64,000 bases of DNA, from positions 62,001 to 126,000 of the forward strand of contig NZ_JAATOV010000003.1 of the NCBI RefSeq assembly GCF_011806425.1, given 5' to 3'. A model generated the notes under the pieces. It worked only from the letters and a program-made list of their open reading frames with translations. It was not told where the DNA came from and made no database searches. Numbering within the stretch: the stretch's first letter is position 1; every line of letters starts with the position of its first letter. This stretch comes from Thalassospira lucentensis. Lineage in GTDB: Bacteria > Pseudomonadota > Alphaproteobacteria > Rhodospirillales > Thalassospiraceae. The translations under genes and the position numbers were made by a program. Positions 36,384 to 45,551 of this stretch are shown here, in pieces.

Positions 36384-36983
36384 ATGGCATATGGTGAAAC
36401 CCCTTCGCAGACGGTTGGTCCGTATTTCGCCTATGGCTTGACCCCCGGGCAATATGGGTATGACTTTACCGATATTGTGGACCCGACCATTGCCGGGCCG
36501 GATGCCGAGGGCGAACATATCCGCATTACCGGCACCGTTTATGACGGTGAAGGCAATCCTGTGAATGATGCGATGATTGAGATTTGGCAGGCGGATGCCA
36601 ACGGCGTTTACAACGACAATCCGATTGATGTTTCCGATACCGGGTTCCGCGGGCTTGGTCGTTGTGGCACGGGTACGGATGCCAATAACCGGTTCTGGTT
36701 TGATACGGTAAAGCCCGGTGTCGTCGAAGACGCACACGCCCCGTTTGTCAACGTGATTGTCTTTATGCGCGGCATGTTAAGCCACGCCTTTACCCGGTTT
36801 TATTTCGATGACGAGGCAGACCGCAACGCCAAGGATGCGGTGTTGCAATCGGTCCCAGAAGACCGCCGCGACACATTGATTGCCAAGCGCAACCAAACGT
36901 CATCAACCAGCCCCGCCGGGATTGAATACCGGATTGATATTCACATGCAAGGGGATCGGGAAACCGTGGTTTTTGACGTGTAA
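36384..36983 (+). CDS. pcaG: Protocatechuate 3,4-dioxygenase alpha subunit
   Basis: A 199-residue protein: ETPSQTVGPYFAYGLTPGQYG opens the intradiol dioxygenase alpha fold, followed by DAMIEIWQADANGVY, FWFDTVKPGVVEDAHAPFVN and FMRGMLSHAFTRFYF. As usual for PcaG it lacks the full set of iron ligands and shapes the active site with PcaH. It is the last gene before a hairpin terminator. Confidence 0.95.
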   Translation: MAYGETPSQTVGPYFAYGLTPGQYGYDFTDIVDPTIAGPDAEGEHIRITGTVYDGEGNPVNDAMIEIWQADANGVYNDNPIDVSDTGFRGLGRCGTGTDANNRFWFDTVKPGVVEDAHAPFVNVIVFMRGMLSHAFTRFYFDDEADRNAKDAVLQSVPEDRRDTLIAKRNQTSSTSPAGIEYRIDIHMQGDRETVVFDV

Positions 36984-36995
36984 ATCGATCTGGCG

Positions 36996-37050
36996 CGATG
37001 GCTGTGTTTGCTGCTGTGGGAAAGCCAGTCATCACAGCCATCGACCTTTT
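36996..37050 (+). terminator. Hairpin between pcaG and pcaI
   Basis: CGATGGCTGTG (36996-37006) pairs perfectly with CACAGCCATCG (37033-37043), followed by ACCTTTTA. It would end or reduce the pcaDCHG transcript before pcaIJF. Confidence 0.6.
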
Positions 37051-37135
37051 ATGTCTGATTTTCTGACGCAGCGCGGTCTTTGACCCGGCGTTTGTTCTGT
37101 TTCGTTTTGTTGGTTTGACACCACAGGAGTTTGCC

Positions 37136-37990
37136 GTGGTTGCACGTTTCATGACGCTTAAAGAAGCTGTCGCATCCTGCGTTAAGGATGGGGATACCAT
37201 CGCGATGGAAGGGTTCACCCATCTGATCCCGCATGCCGCCGGGAATGAAATCATCCGTCAGGGGATCAAGGATTTGACCCTGATCCGGATGACGCCCGAT
37301 ATGATTTATGATCAGCTGATCGGGGCGGGCTGTGCCAAGAAACTGGTGTTTTCATGGGGCGGTAATCCCGGTGTTGGATCGTTGCATCGCCTGCGCGAAG
37401 CCATTCAGGACCATTGGCCCCACAAACTTGAGATCGAAGAACACAGCCACGCGGCAATGGCGAATGCCTATGACGCGGGGGCGGCGGGCCTGCCCTGTGC
37501 GGTGTTTAAGGGATATCGCGGGGCGGAATTGCCGCGCGTGAACAAAAATATCAAATTCATCGAATGCCCATTTACGGGTGAAAGGCTGGCGGCGGTGCCA
37601 TCGATCCGCCCGGACGTGACGGTTGTGCATGCCCAGAAAGCCAACAAAAAGGGTGATATTTTGTTTGAAGGCATTGTCGGTGTGCAAAAAGAGGCGGTTT
37701 TGGCCGCCCAGAAATCGATCATCACGGTTGAGGAAATTGTCGATGATTTCGGTGATGTTTCGCCCAATGCCGTGATGCTGCCCAATTGGGCGGTGACCGC
37801 GATTGTCGAGGTGCCCGGTGGGGCGCATCCATCATATGCCCAAGGATATTATAAGCGCGACAACGCGTTTTATAAGGCGTGGGACCCGATTGCGCGTGAT
37901 CGTGAGGCGTTTAAAGCCTGGATCGAAGAACATGTGATGAATGGTGGCCCCGAAGATTTCGCGGCCAAACGCGACGCAAACAAGGCCTGA
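37136..37990 (+). CDS. pcaI: 3-oxoadipate CoA-transferase subunit A
   Basis: GTG at 37136 is chosen because CAGGAG lies six bases before it; product 284 residues. It is a CoA-transferase alpha subunit: CVKDGDTIAMEGFTHLIPHA, VFSWGGNPGVGSLHRLREA and KFIECPFTGERLAAVPSIRP. With PcaJ it transfers CoA from succinyl-CoA to 3-oxoadipate. The long subunit type (about 285 residues) is the one seen with PcaJ of about 257 in alphaproteobacteria. PcaJ starts 14 bp downstream. Confidence 0.92.
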   Translation: MVARFMTLKEAVASCVKDGDTIAMEGFTHLIPHAAGNEIIRQGIKDLTLIRMTPDMIYDQLIGAGCAKKLVFSWGGNPGVGSLHRLREAIQDHWPHKLEIEEHSHAAMANAYDAGAAGLPCAVFKGYRGAELPRVNKNIKFIECPFTGERLAAVPSIRPDVTVVHAQKANKKGDILFEGIVGVQKEAVLAAQKSIITVEEIVDDFGDVSPNAVMLPNWAVTAIVEVPGGAHPSYAQGYYKRDNAFYKAWDPIARDREAFKAWIEEHVMNGGPEDFAAKRDANKA

Positions 37991-38004
37991 GCGGAGAAAA
38001 GATC

Positions 38005-38778
38005 ATGGTTGACTATAGCCCGACTGAAATGATGACGGTATCCGCTGCGCGCGCGCTCAAAAACGACGATGTGTGCTTTGTCGGTATTGGGATGCCGTCC
38101 GCGGCCTGTAACTTGGCCCGACTGACCCATGCGCCGGAACTGACCCTGATTTATGAAAGTGGCACGATTGGCACCAAGCCCGATGTGTTGCCACTATCCA
38201 TCGGCGATGGGGAGCTTTGCGAAACCGCGATGAATACGGTCGCGGTGCCGGAAATGTTCCGCTATTGGCTTCAGGGCGGTAAGATTTCGGTCGGGTTCTT
38301 AGGGGCCGCCCAGCTTGATAAATATGGCAATATCAACACCACGGTGATTGGCGATTACGACAATCCCAAAGTGCGCCTGCCCGGTGGGGGCGGGGCGCCG
38401 GAAATTGCGACCAGTTGCGGCGAAGTTTTTATCGTCATGAAGCAAAGCAAGCGCGGCTTTGTCGAGAAGATCGATTTTGTCACGTCGCTTGGTCATGGGA
38501 CGGGCGGGGAAGACCGCGCATCTTATGGGGTTGAGACCAAAGGCCCGTCGCGTTTGATCACCGATCTTTGCATCATGGAACCCCACCCGATGGGGAAACA
38601 ATTCATCGTGACGTCGATCCATCCGGGGGTAACGCGCGAAGATATCATCGAAAATACGGGTTGGGACGTTGAATTTGCCGATGAAGTTGCGCAAACTCCG
38701 ATCCCGAACGAAAACGAATTAAGCGTTTTACGCGCATTGCATGCCCGGACCGCCAAGGCCCATGAAGGCCAGCAGTAA
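38005..38778 (+). CDS. pcaJ: 3-oxoadipate CoA-transferase subunit B
   Basis: A 257-residue beta subunit. The catalytic glutamate that forms the CoA thioester is Glu51 in LIYESGTIG. VGIGMPSAACNLARLTHAPEL and FLGAAQLDKYGNINTTVIG are also typical. It lies between pcaI and pcaF, 14 and 63 bp away. Confidence 0.93.
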   Translation: MVDYSPTEMMTVSAARALKNDDVCFVGIGMPSAACNLARLTHAPELTLIYESGTIGTKPDVLPLSIGDGELCETAMNTVAVPEMFRYWLQGGKISVGFLGAAQLDKYGNINTTVIGDYDNPKVRLPGGGGAPEIATSCGEVFIVMKQSKRGFVEKIDFVTSLGHGTGGEDRASYGVETKGPSRLITDLCIMEPHPMGKQFIVTSIHPGVTREDIIENTGWDVEFADEVAQTPIPNENELSVLRALHARTAKAHEGQQ

Positions 38779-38841
38779 GGTGCATGCCAACAAAAAGATG
38801 AGCAGTATGATTTTGAAATGCTGCAAATAAGGATCAGGAAA

Positions 38842-40047
38842 ATGGCTGACGCATATATTTGCGATTATATTCGCACCCCGATTGGCCGCTTTGGCGGTTG
38901 CCTGTCGCAGGTGCGCACCGATGATTTGGGGGCGGTTCCGCTTAAGGCGTTAATGGATCGCAATCCCGGTGTTGATTTTGGCGCGGTGGATGACATCATT
39001 TTTGGTTGCGCCAATCAGGCGGGCGAAGACAACCGCAATGTGGCGCGCATGGCGTCGCTTTTGGCAGGCATGCCTGAAACCGTTACCGGGACTACGGTCA
39101 ACCGTTTGTGCGGATCGGGTATGGACGCCATCATTATGGCTGCGCGCGCGATCAAGGCCGGTGAAGCCGATTTGATGATTGCGGGCGGTGTTGAAAGCAT
39201 GTCGCGTGCGCCGTTTGTCATGCCAAAGGCAACTTCGGCCTTTTCGCGTAATGCGGAAATCTTTGACACGACGATTGGCTGGCGGTTTGTGAACCCGGTG
39301 ATGAAAAAGCAGTACGGCGTGGAATCCATGCCCGAAACCGGTGAAAACGTGGCCGAGGATTTCAATGTATCGCGCCAAGATCAGGACGCCTTTGCCGCCC
39401 GATCACAGGATAAGGCGGTTGCGGCCCAAGAAAACGGTATTCTGAGCGAAGAAATCACCCCGGTCAGCATCCCCCAACGCAAAGCCGATCCGGTGATTGT
39501 CGATCAGGATGAACATCCGCGTCCGGGCACCACGGCCGAAAAACTGGCGAAATTGCCCACCCCGTTCCGCGAAGGTGGTTCGGTGACAGCGGGCAATGCA
39601 TCGGGTGTCAATGATGGGGCAGCGGCCCTTATTATTGCGTCTGAGGCCGCCATTGAGAAATACGGCCTGACACCGATTGCCAAGGTGGTTGGTGGTGCGA
39701 CGGCGGGCGTTGCGCCGCGTATTATGGGCTTTGGCCCGGCACCGGCCAGCAAGAAGCTTTTGACGCGGTTGGGGTGGAGTATTGATCAGCTTGATGTGAT
39801 TGAGCTGAACGAAGCATTTGCATCGCAAGGATTGGCGACGTTGCGTGACCTTGGCATTGCTGATGATGATGCGCGGGTGAACCCGAATGGCGGGGCGATT
39901 GCGCTGGGCCATCCGTTGGGGATGTCTGGTGCACGCATTGCCGGGACCGCCGCCCTTCAGCTTAAACGCAGTGGCGGGAAATACGCGCTGGCGACGATGT
40001 GCATTGGGGTTGGTCAGGGCATCGCGATTGCGCTTGAAGCGGTTTAA
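38842..40047 (+). CDS. pcaF: 3-oxoadipyl-CoA thiolase
   Basis: ATG at 38842 (GATCAGGAAA upstream) gives 401 residues. Thiolase catalytic residues are Cys90 (NRLCGSGMDA), His357 (ALGHPLGMSGAR) and Cys387 (TMCIGVGQG). RTPIGRFGGCLSQVRTDDLGA at the N-terminus favours PcaF over acetyl-CoA acetyltransferase, as does the position after pcaIJ. It splits 3-oxoadipyl-CoA into succinyl-CoA and acetyl-CoA. Confidence 0.94.
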   Translation: MADAYICDYIRTPIGRFGGCLSQVRTDDLGAVPLKALMDRNPGVDFGAVDDIIFGCANQAGEDNRNVARMASLLAGMPETVTGTTVNRLCGSGMDAIIMAARAIKAGEADLMIAGGVESMSRAPFVMPKATSAFSRNAEIFDTTIGWRFVNPVMKKQYGVESMPETGENVAEDFNVSRQDQDAFAARSQDKAVAAQENGILSEEITPVSIPQRKADPVIVDQDEHPRPGTTAEKLAKLPTPFREGGSVTAGNASGVNDGAAALIIASEAAIEKYGLTPIAKVVGGATAGVAPRIMGFGPAPASKKLLTRLGWSIDQLDVIELNEAFASQGLATLRDLGIADDDARVNPNGGAIALGHPLGMSGARIAGTAALQLKRSGGKYALATMCIGVGQGIAIALEAV

Positions 40048-40062
40048 GGCCGATTGAGTTTT

Positions 40063-40110
40063 AAAAGCCAAGCCTGTCGCCGGTTTAAACGCGACGGGTT
40101 TGGCTTTTTT
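40063..40110 (+). terminator. Strong terminator after pcaF
   Basis: AAAAGCCAAGCC with GTCGC (40063-40080) pairs with GCGAC and GGTTTGGCTTTT (40091-40108), followed by T residues. It separates pcaF from pcaB, so pcaB probably has its own promoter. Confidence 0.85.
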
Positions 40111-40248
40111 CGTTCGCCATCGGGCTTTTTGATCAATAAGGTTGGCGTTCAATGCATCGGCCCATAAAATCATGGGTGCCTTTGAGCCGTCGAACTGATT
40201 TATCGCCTGTTTCCTTTCGTGCCTGTTTACCGTGGTGGATACCGCCTG

Positions 40249-41586
40249 ATGACCATTTCGCCATTTGATTCCGCGCTGCTTGGTGACCTTTTTGCCGATC
40301 CTGAAATTGCGGCCCTGTTTGATGACAGCGCACAGATCGCATCGATGTTGCTGTTTGAATCGGCCCTGGCATCGGCGCAAGCACATGCGGGGCTGATCCC
40401 CGATGAAAGTGCGCGCAAAATCGCCGAAATATGCCGCGATTTTCAGCCCGACCCGGCATCCTTGGCGGCGGGGACAGCACGTGCGGGCGTTTCGGTGCCC
40501 GCCTTGGTCAAGGCGCTTAAGGCCGAAATTGGTGTGGAGGATGCGCGCTTTGTCCATTTTGGGGCGACCAGTCAGGATGTCGTGGATACCGCACTTGTGT
40601 TGCGGTTGCGCGATGTGGTGTCGATCATTCGCCGCCGCATTCGCAAATTGGCCAAGCTGCTGTCGACCCATGCTGAGACACATCGCAACACGGTGATGAT
40701 GGGCCGAACCCGATCCCAACAGGCGGTGCCGACGACATTTGGCCTTAAGGCGGCGGGATGGTTGGCGCCGTTGGTGCGGATTGATCGGCGGATTGAAGGG
40801 CTTTCGCAGGATTTGCTGCGTTTATCCTTTGGCGGGGCGGCGGGGACGTTGGCGTCCCTTGGTGCCAAGGCGGCAGAGGTTGAAAGCAATCTGGCCGAGG
40901 AACTTGAACTTGAAACCAGTGACATGCCATGGCACGCGCAGCGCGATGTTTTGGTCGATTTTGCCGCGCAGTTAACAGCGTTAACCGGGGCGCTGGGTAA
41001 GATGGGACAGGACCTTGTTTTGCTGGCGCAATCGGAAATCGCCGAGGTTCAGCCGGGCAAGGGCGGTGGATCATCGACCATGCCGCACAAATCCAATCCG
41101 GTTCAGGCCGAAATGCTGGTGACCTTGGCACAGTTTAACGCCGGGCAATTGGGCGTGTTTAGCCAAGCACAGGTTCATGCGCATGAACGCAGTGGATCAA
41201 GCTGGCTTTTGGAATGGTTGACTTTGCCGCAGATGATTATGGCCGCGGGGACGGCGTTGGCGCAGGCGGTGGATATAGTGCCGAATTTGAAAATCAATGC
41301 CGACCGGATGGCCGAAAACCTTGATCTTTCGCGTGGGGCAATGTTGGCAGAGGCGGCGACATTTGCCCTTGCCGATCATGTCGGGCGGGACGCAGCCGAA
41401 ACGCTGGTGAAGGATGGCTTGGCAAAATCGGCCGAAAACGCGACAAATCTGTTTGATGAATTGCCCAAATTGACAGATGCGCCGTTGGATTGGGCGGCGT
41501 TGCGCGATCCGGCGAATTATGTTGGGCAATCAAATGCCTATATCGACCGGGTGGTTGCGACGGCCAAGCGCGGATTGCGTGAATAG
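40249..41586 (+). CDS. pcaB: 3-carboxy-cis,cis-muconate cycloisomerase
   Basis: ATG at 40249 (GGTGGAT upstream) gives 445 residues; a GTG at 40219 is less likely. It belongs to the fumarase/aspartase superfamily with the signature GGSSTMPHKSNPVQAEM (about 275-290) and FGATSQDVVDTALVLRLRD. It cyclises 3-carboxymuconate to 4-carboxymuconolactone, between PcaGH and PcaC. It is set apart from the other pca genes by the terminator before it. Confidence 0.93.
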   Translation: MTISPFDSALLGDLFADPEIAALFDDSAQIASMLLFESALASAQAHAGLIPDESARKIAEICRDFQPDPASLAAGTARAGVSVPALVKALKAEIGVEDARFVHFGATSQDVVDTALVLRLRDVVSIIRRRIRKLAKLLSTHAETHRNTVMMGRTRSQQAVPTTFGLKAAGWLAPLVRIDRRIEGLSQDLLRLSFGGAAGTLASLGAKAAEVESNLAEELELETSDMPWHAQRDVLVDFAAQLTALTGALGKMGQDLVLLAQSEIAEVQPGKGGGSSTMPHKSNPVQAEMLVTLAQFNAGQLGVFSQAQVHAHERSGSSWLLEWLTLPQMIMAAGTALAQAVDIVPNLKINADRMAENLDLSRGAMLAEAATFALADHVGRDAAETLVKDGLAKSAENATNLFDELPKLTDAPLDWAALRDPANYVGQSNAYIDRVVATAKRGLRE

Positions 41587-41672
41587 GCCATCGGTTCGGG
41601 TTGCGCGAAGATGATAAAGAGGCTGCTTTCGGGCGGACTTTTTCTTTGGATGTATCGCGGTTCTTTGGCGGC

Positions 41673-42155
41673 TTAGCTTTCTGCGCGCAGGTTCTTTTCC
41701 ATTGCGTAATTATGAATGGGTACACCGGCCACTTCAAAGTCGCGGCGTTGAATGACCGTAAATCCACGTTTAAGCAGGAAGCTTTTGGCAAGTTCGCTGG
41801 CTTCGACATAAAGCCGGGTCAGGTTATCTGCGGTGGCCTTGGCTTCGATCGCGTCATAAAGCATTGCGGCAACACCGGTTCCCGCGACATCGGGATCGGC
41901 ATATAGAAATTCGATATGGCCGTCAGATTCCAGATCGCCAAAGGCCAGCACTTTGTCGTTGGTATTTACCGCGACAAAACCGGTGCGCCCATCCCCCATC
42001 ATGTCCGTCAGGCGATCCGCCGTTGGGGTTAGATCCGCCCAAACTGCGACTTGTTCGGGGCTATAGCGAAGCACGCCAAGTTCGGTGACCGCACGGCGGT
42101 AAATCACGCGCATTTGGGCCGCGTCATCGGGTTTGAAAGTACGAATGGTCGTCAT
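41673..42155 (-). CDS. GNAT family N-acetyltransferase
   Basis: ATG at 42155 overlaps the upstream TenA-like stop (ATGA), giving 160 residues: TTIRTFKPDDAAQMRVIYRR at the start, FLYADPDVAGTGVAAMLYDA as the acetyl-CoA region, and YVEASELAKSFLLKRGFTVI at the end. It is translationally coupled to the TenA-like gene, so the two may act together. The acceptor is unknown. Confidence 0.85.
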   Translation of the reverse strand: MTTIRTFKPDDAAQMRVIYRRAVTELGVLRYSPEQVAVWADLTPTADRLTDMMGDGRTGFVAVNTNDKVLAFGDLESDGHIEFLYADPDVAGTGVAAMLYDAIEAKATADNLTRLYVEASELAKSFLLKRGFTVIQRRDFEVAGVPIHNYAMEKNLRAES

Positions 42156-42874
42156 TCTTGTGCAGCCCACGCGGTATCAAAGAACGCGACTTCAAGGGAT
42201 GTGGCCTTGCGGAAATGGTCAAGGCATTGCGCACGTTCATCGGCATTCAAATCAGGCCCATATTGATCAAGCTGGCCATTTAGATACGCAATCACGCTTT
42301 CGAAATATGTGCCGACATGAAGATCAAGCCATTCGTAATACCAAAAATCAGCCGGGCGTTCGGCGATGGCTTTATTCACCCGATCCGCCCAGCCAAGATA
42401 GGTGCCCTCGGCCACGGCCAACACGGCGAGCATATTGGTGTATGACGTGCTTTCGCTGGCATCGCGCATCAGTTGCTTAAATCCCGCAGTGGCAGGCCAG
42501 TCGGCGGGTTGGTTGCGGTCGTCATCGGTGACGCCAAGGGCGCTAAAGCTGCGTTCGAAATAGGTGTTTTCCGCCCCGGTCAGGACCGCCAAAAACTGAC
42601 AACCCGGAATGCGGTCCTTGAGCGTTGGCGCACGAGACACCGCCGCAGCCAAAAGGGCAACGAACCGGTCGATAAAGCGATGATCCTGAATAAGGTAGTT
42701 TTTAAGATTGGCCTGGGGCAGGGCGGCAGCCCCCCATGCATCGGTAAAGGGATGATGCGTGACCCGTTTCCAATCATCGGCAACAGAGGCCTTTAGCCAG
42801 TCGGAAAATGTGCCCGATGGGTTCGTTTCAAGCCAGATCGGAAAGTCATCAAGCGTCGCGGTGAGCGTGTTCAT
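42152..42874 (-). CDS. TenA/thiaminase-II-like protein
   Basis: Start chosen at 42874 (MNTLTATLDDFPIWLE) for 240 residues; earlier starts would add up to 53 residues of poor quality. The all-helical TenA fold is seen in HPFTDAWGAAALPQANLKNYLIQDHRFIDRF and the closing WYYEWLDLHVGTYFESVIAYLN. In place of the usual catalytic-Cys segment it has VLAVAEGTYLGWADR, with a glutamate, as in the cysteine-less TenA_E class. Known members act in salvage of thiamine pyrimidine breakdown products. Confidence 0.78.
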   Translation of the reverse strand: MNTLTATLDDFPIWLETNPSGTFSDWLKASVADDWKRVTHHPFTDAWGAAALPQANLKNYLIQDHRFIDRFVALLAAAVSRAPTLKDRIPGCQFLAVLTGAENTYFERSFSALGVTDDDRNQPADWPATAGFKQLMRDASESTSYTNMLAVLAVAEGTYLGWADRVNKAIAERPADFWYYEWLDLHVGTYFESVIAYLNGQLDQYGPDLNADERAQCLDHFRKATSLEVAFFDTAWAAQE

Positions 42875-43081
42875 GGGGCATGGTTTCCAATTTGAAAATT
42901 TATCCTCTTTTGCCATGAAGACAGACATACGACAAGAATAGCGTCCTGAGGTTTGCCGATTTTTCAACGCGTTAGCGCGCCTGTTCGTGCGCGATATTTT
43001 GATGCTAGATTGCCAAATCGCAATGTAAACCATTATTTCATGATGTAATAATTATAGGATGTTTTAACCCAAGAAATCAGG

Positions 43082-43327
43082 ATGCAAAAAATGAAAAATG
43101 TTGGTGGATTTGATCGTGTGCTTCGACTGGTTGTCGGACTGGTTTTGATCGCCGTGCCGTTTGTGATGGCGGCACCAGAAAGCGGGATTGTTGCATTTGG
43201 TGCATATGGCTGGGTGATGGTGGCGGCGGGTCTTGTGGCGCTGTTAACAGCGGCATTTGGATTTTGCCCGCTTTATCGTGTGCTCGGTGTGCAGACCTGT
43301 TCGGTGCGCAGCAAAACAGCCAACTAA
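43082..43327 (+). CDS. DUF2892 (YgaP-type) inner membrane protein
   Basis: An 81-residue protein with NVGGFDRVLRLVVGLVLIAV, then two membrane segments and GFCPLYRVLGVQTC at the end, the standard DUF2892 pattern. A second ATG nine bases later is an equal start. The next gene on the same strand encodes a rhodanese-like protein, matching the YgaP theme of rhodanese plus this membrane domain. Confidence 0.9.
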   Translation: MQKMKNVGGFDRVLRLVVGLVLIAVPFVMAAPESGIVAFGAYGWVMVAAGLVALLTAAFGFCPLYRVLGVQTCSVRSKTAN

Positions 43328-43588
43328 GCCCGTCCTTAATGATGGTCGTTATCTGCCCCGTCGTGATGTGCTGGACCCGTGATTGGTTTGGCGCGTCGTG
43401 CGGGCAGGGCGGGGGGAAACGTTCAAACCTAAAAATTGATCGTGTTTGACCCTGTTTTCGTTCTGTTTTCTGTTGGTTTTCGTTTCTGGCGGTTGCCATC
43501 GCCGCCAGATAATGGCATCGGTTATTGGTACCGCAATAAAGGGACGGGTGTTTTGCGTCCCATGGCCATGAAGAACGGAAAGACAAAC

Positions 43589-44002
43589 ATGAAACGACTG
43601 AGTGATGAGCTGACCGTATCGCCGCAATTGCCCATTGAGGCCATTGACGAGGTTGCCAAGGAAGGGTTCAAAACCATCATTTGCAATCGCCCCGATAACG
43701 AAGACCCGGGTCAGCCATCCTTTGCGGAAATTGCCGCCAGGGCCGAAAGCAATGGCATGAAAGCGATTTTCCAACCCGTCGCCAGTGGCAATGTTTCCGA
43801 TGCCGACGCCGATGCGTTTGCCGCCAATCTTAAGGCCGCGGAAAAGCCTGTGTTTGCCTATTGCCGCAGTGGAACGCGTTGCACGATCCTGTGGTCCTTG
43901 GCCAGTTCGGGCAGCCTTCCGGTTCAGGATATTATCAAATCAGCATCCGATGCCGGATATGATATGTCGCCCTTGATGGCGCGTATTGCTGCACGCGGTT
44001 GA
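43589..44002 (+). CDS. TIGR01244-type rhodanese/phosphatase-like protein
   Basis: ATG at 43589 (GGAAAGA upstream) gives 137 residues. The N-terminal KRLSDELTVSPQLPIEAIDE and FKTIICNRPDNEDPGQPSF lead to an active loop with Cys92 in YCRSGTRC, which fits the TIGR01244 family (the sulfur-transferase-like half of Blh proteins). Relatives act in sulfide handling. It is 261 bp after the DUF2892 gene. Confidence 0.87.
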   Translation: MKRLSDELTVSPQLPIEAIDEVAKEGFKTIICNRPDNEDPGQPSFAEIAARAESNGMKAIFQPVASGNVSDADADAFAANLKAAEKPVFAYCRSGTRCTILWSLASSGSLPVQDIIKSASDAGYDMSPLMARIAARG

Positions 44003-44376
44003 CGTTTTTGGGATGGGGCGTTTAGACGCCCCGTCTTAGCCCCGCAGGCCGCATCAGCCAACAGCCACCAGCCATCACGCACCATCCACCGTCGGCCGAC
44101 CGCACATCATCCACCATCATGCACCATCGGCCACTCTCACTTGGCCACCGAAGCTTGCCACTAGCAACTTTGTCCTCGCGCCGTGCTGTTGCGTCATGCG
44201 CGAAGAGCCTTCTGGCCATCGCATAAACGCGCGGCACGCCTTCCGAAAATGCACTATCGCTTTTTTGGGTTTCGTGACGATATGAAGGGATGACATGCGG
44301 TTGCATGGGGCATTTGCCGTGACGTCGTTTTATGAATGCTGCGATGTTGCGGCATTGAGGGTGTGAAGGTGCGAAT
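44003..44376. other. 374-bp intergenic region with hairpin and degenerate CACCATC repeats
   Basis: A hairpin, GGGGCGT (44015-44021)/ACGCCCC (44026-44032), probably ends the previous gene. From 44050 to 44135 short units like CACCATC, CAGCCA and TCGGCC recur without a fixed period. A 94-codon minus-strand frame exists here but its Trp/Gly/Met-rich product is a product of the repeats. Confidence 0.5.
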
Positions 44377-45504
44377 TTGGGCCAAGCTGATGATTGCGGC
44401 GTGATATTTCGATTAGCAGATGACCGGGATATTGATGCCCTGTGTCAGATCGAAAGTGTTTCCTTTGACGTTGATCGGTTGAACCGCCGGGCGTTTAAAC
44501 GCTTTGTCGGCAGTGAAACCGCGCGCCTGTGTGTCGCCGAAATCCACGGCGTGGTTGTTGGCTACGCGGTGGTGATTTTCCGGCGCAATGTGGCGCTGGC
44601 ACGGCTATATTCGGTGGCGGTGGCACCGGATCATCGAAGGATGGGCATTGGGCGTGCGCTTGTTGCACAGGCCGAGGACCTTAGCCTTGATTTTGGGGCA
44701 CCGATTTTGCGTCTTGAAGTCGCACAGGGCAACAAAGATGCCATCGCGCTGTTTCATGGCAAGGGATACCAAGAATTCGCGCTGTATCCCGATTATTATC
44801 CCGATCATTCCGATGCGCTGCGCATGGAGCGGGTTTTGGTCCCCCATGCCATGCGGTTGCCATCCCCGATCCAGTTTTATCACCAGACTTTGCCATTTAC
44901 CTGTGGGCCAGCGTCGTTGATGATGGCGATGAATGCGCTTGATCCATCGGTTGAGATGGACAGAAGCCTTGAGATCGCCCTTTGGCGCGAAGCCACAACG
45001 ATTTTCATGACGTCCGGGCATGGCGGGTGCGGGCCGTTGGGTTTGGCCTTGGCAGCAGATCGGCGGGGCTTCGCGGTTGAGGTTTTGCGCAGCCGTGACG
45101 GCCCGATGTTTGTTGATTCTGTGCGCAAACCCAAAAGCCGGGAAGTGGTCGAACTGGTGCACTATGATTTTGCCCAGCAGATCGAACAGGCCGGTATTCC
45201 CGTGAGTGTCGGGCCGTTTGGTGTGGCGGATATTGAAAACCGGATGCGCGAAGGGCAAATGGCGCTGGTTTTGATCAGTCAGTACCGCATTTACGGCGAT
45301 AAAATTCCCCATTGGGTGGTCGTGTCGGGCTTTGATGACCGGTTTGTGTATGTTACGGACCCCGATATTGGTGATGACCATGATCCGTTTACGGGCAGTG
45401 ATTGCCTGTCCTTTCCGATCCTGCGCCATGAGTTTGATCTGATGGCGCGCTATGGCCGGGATAAATTGCAGGCGGCTGTTTTTGTGCGCAAAAAAGCCGG
45501 GTGA
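44377..45504 (+). CDS. GNAT acetyltransferase fused to a C39-like cysteine peptidase
   Basis: Starts with TTG at 44377, six bases after AAGGTG; a GTG at 44401 is possible. The 375-residue product has a GNAT domain (about 8-155, acetyl-CoA loop RRMGIGRAL at 87-95) and a papain-like C39 domain (about 160-372). The peptidase residues are all present: oxyanion Gln170, Cys176 (TCGPAS), His312 (PHWVVVSG) and Asp328 (VTDPD). It is convergent with the GNAT-RLAN-ATP-grasp gene, 47 bp away. Such pairs were predicted in comparative genomics of ATP-grasp ligases to make and trim peptide modifications. The target is unknown. Confidence 0.85.
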   Translation: MGQADDCGVIFRLADDRDIDALCQIESVSFDVDRLNRRAFKRFVGSETARLCVAEIHGVVVGYAVVIFRRNVALARLYSVAVAPDHRRMGIGRALVAQAEDLSLDFGAPILRLEVAQGNKDAIALFHGKGYQEFALYPDYYPDHSDALRMERVLVPHAMRLPSPIQFYHQTLPFTCGPASLMMAMNALDPSVEMDRSLEIALWREATTIFMTSGHGGCGPLGLALAADRRGFAVEVLRSRDGPMFVDSVRKPKSREVVELVHYDFAQQIEQAGIPVSVGPFGVADIENRMREGQMALVLISQYRIYGDKIPHWVVVSGFDDRFVYVTDPDIGDDHDPFTGSDCLSFPILRHEFDLMARYGRDKLQAAVFVRKKAG

Positions 45505-45551
45505 TCATGGTGTTGATCCCCGGCCTTTGATCTCATGTGGTTGTTGCGCGT

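Noticed and set aside
31330-38840. Similar 16-17 bp strings (GCTGCAAATA-GGATCA) at about 31340 and 38821
   Set aside because: One lies inside the TRAP permease coding sequence and the other before pcaF; no symmetry or shared position, so most likely chance.
39403-40719. 438-codon minus-strand frame across pcaF and pcaB
   Set aside because: It is antisense to two clear enzymes and its product is rich in Arg, His, Gln and Asn with no domain pattern, as expected of a shadow frame.
44022-44306. 94-codon minus-strand frame as a small gene
   Set aside because: Its Trp/Gly/Met-rich part is translated from the degenerate repeat block, it has no ribosome site and no family pattern.
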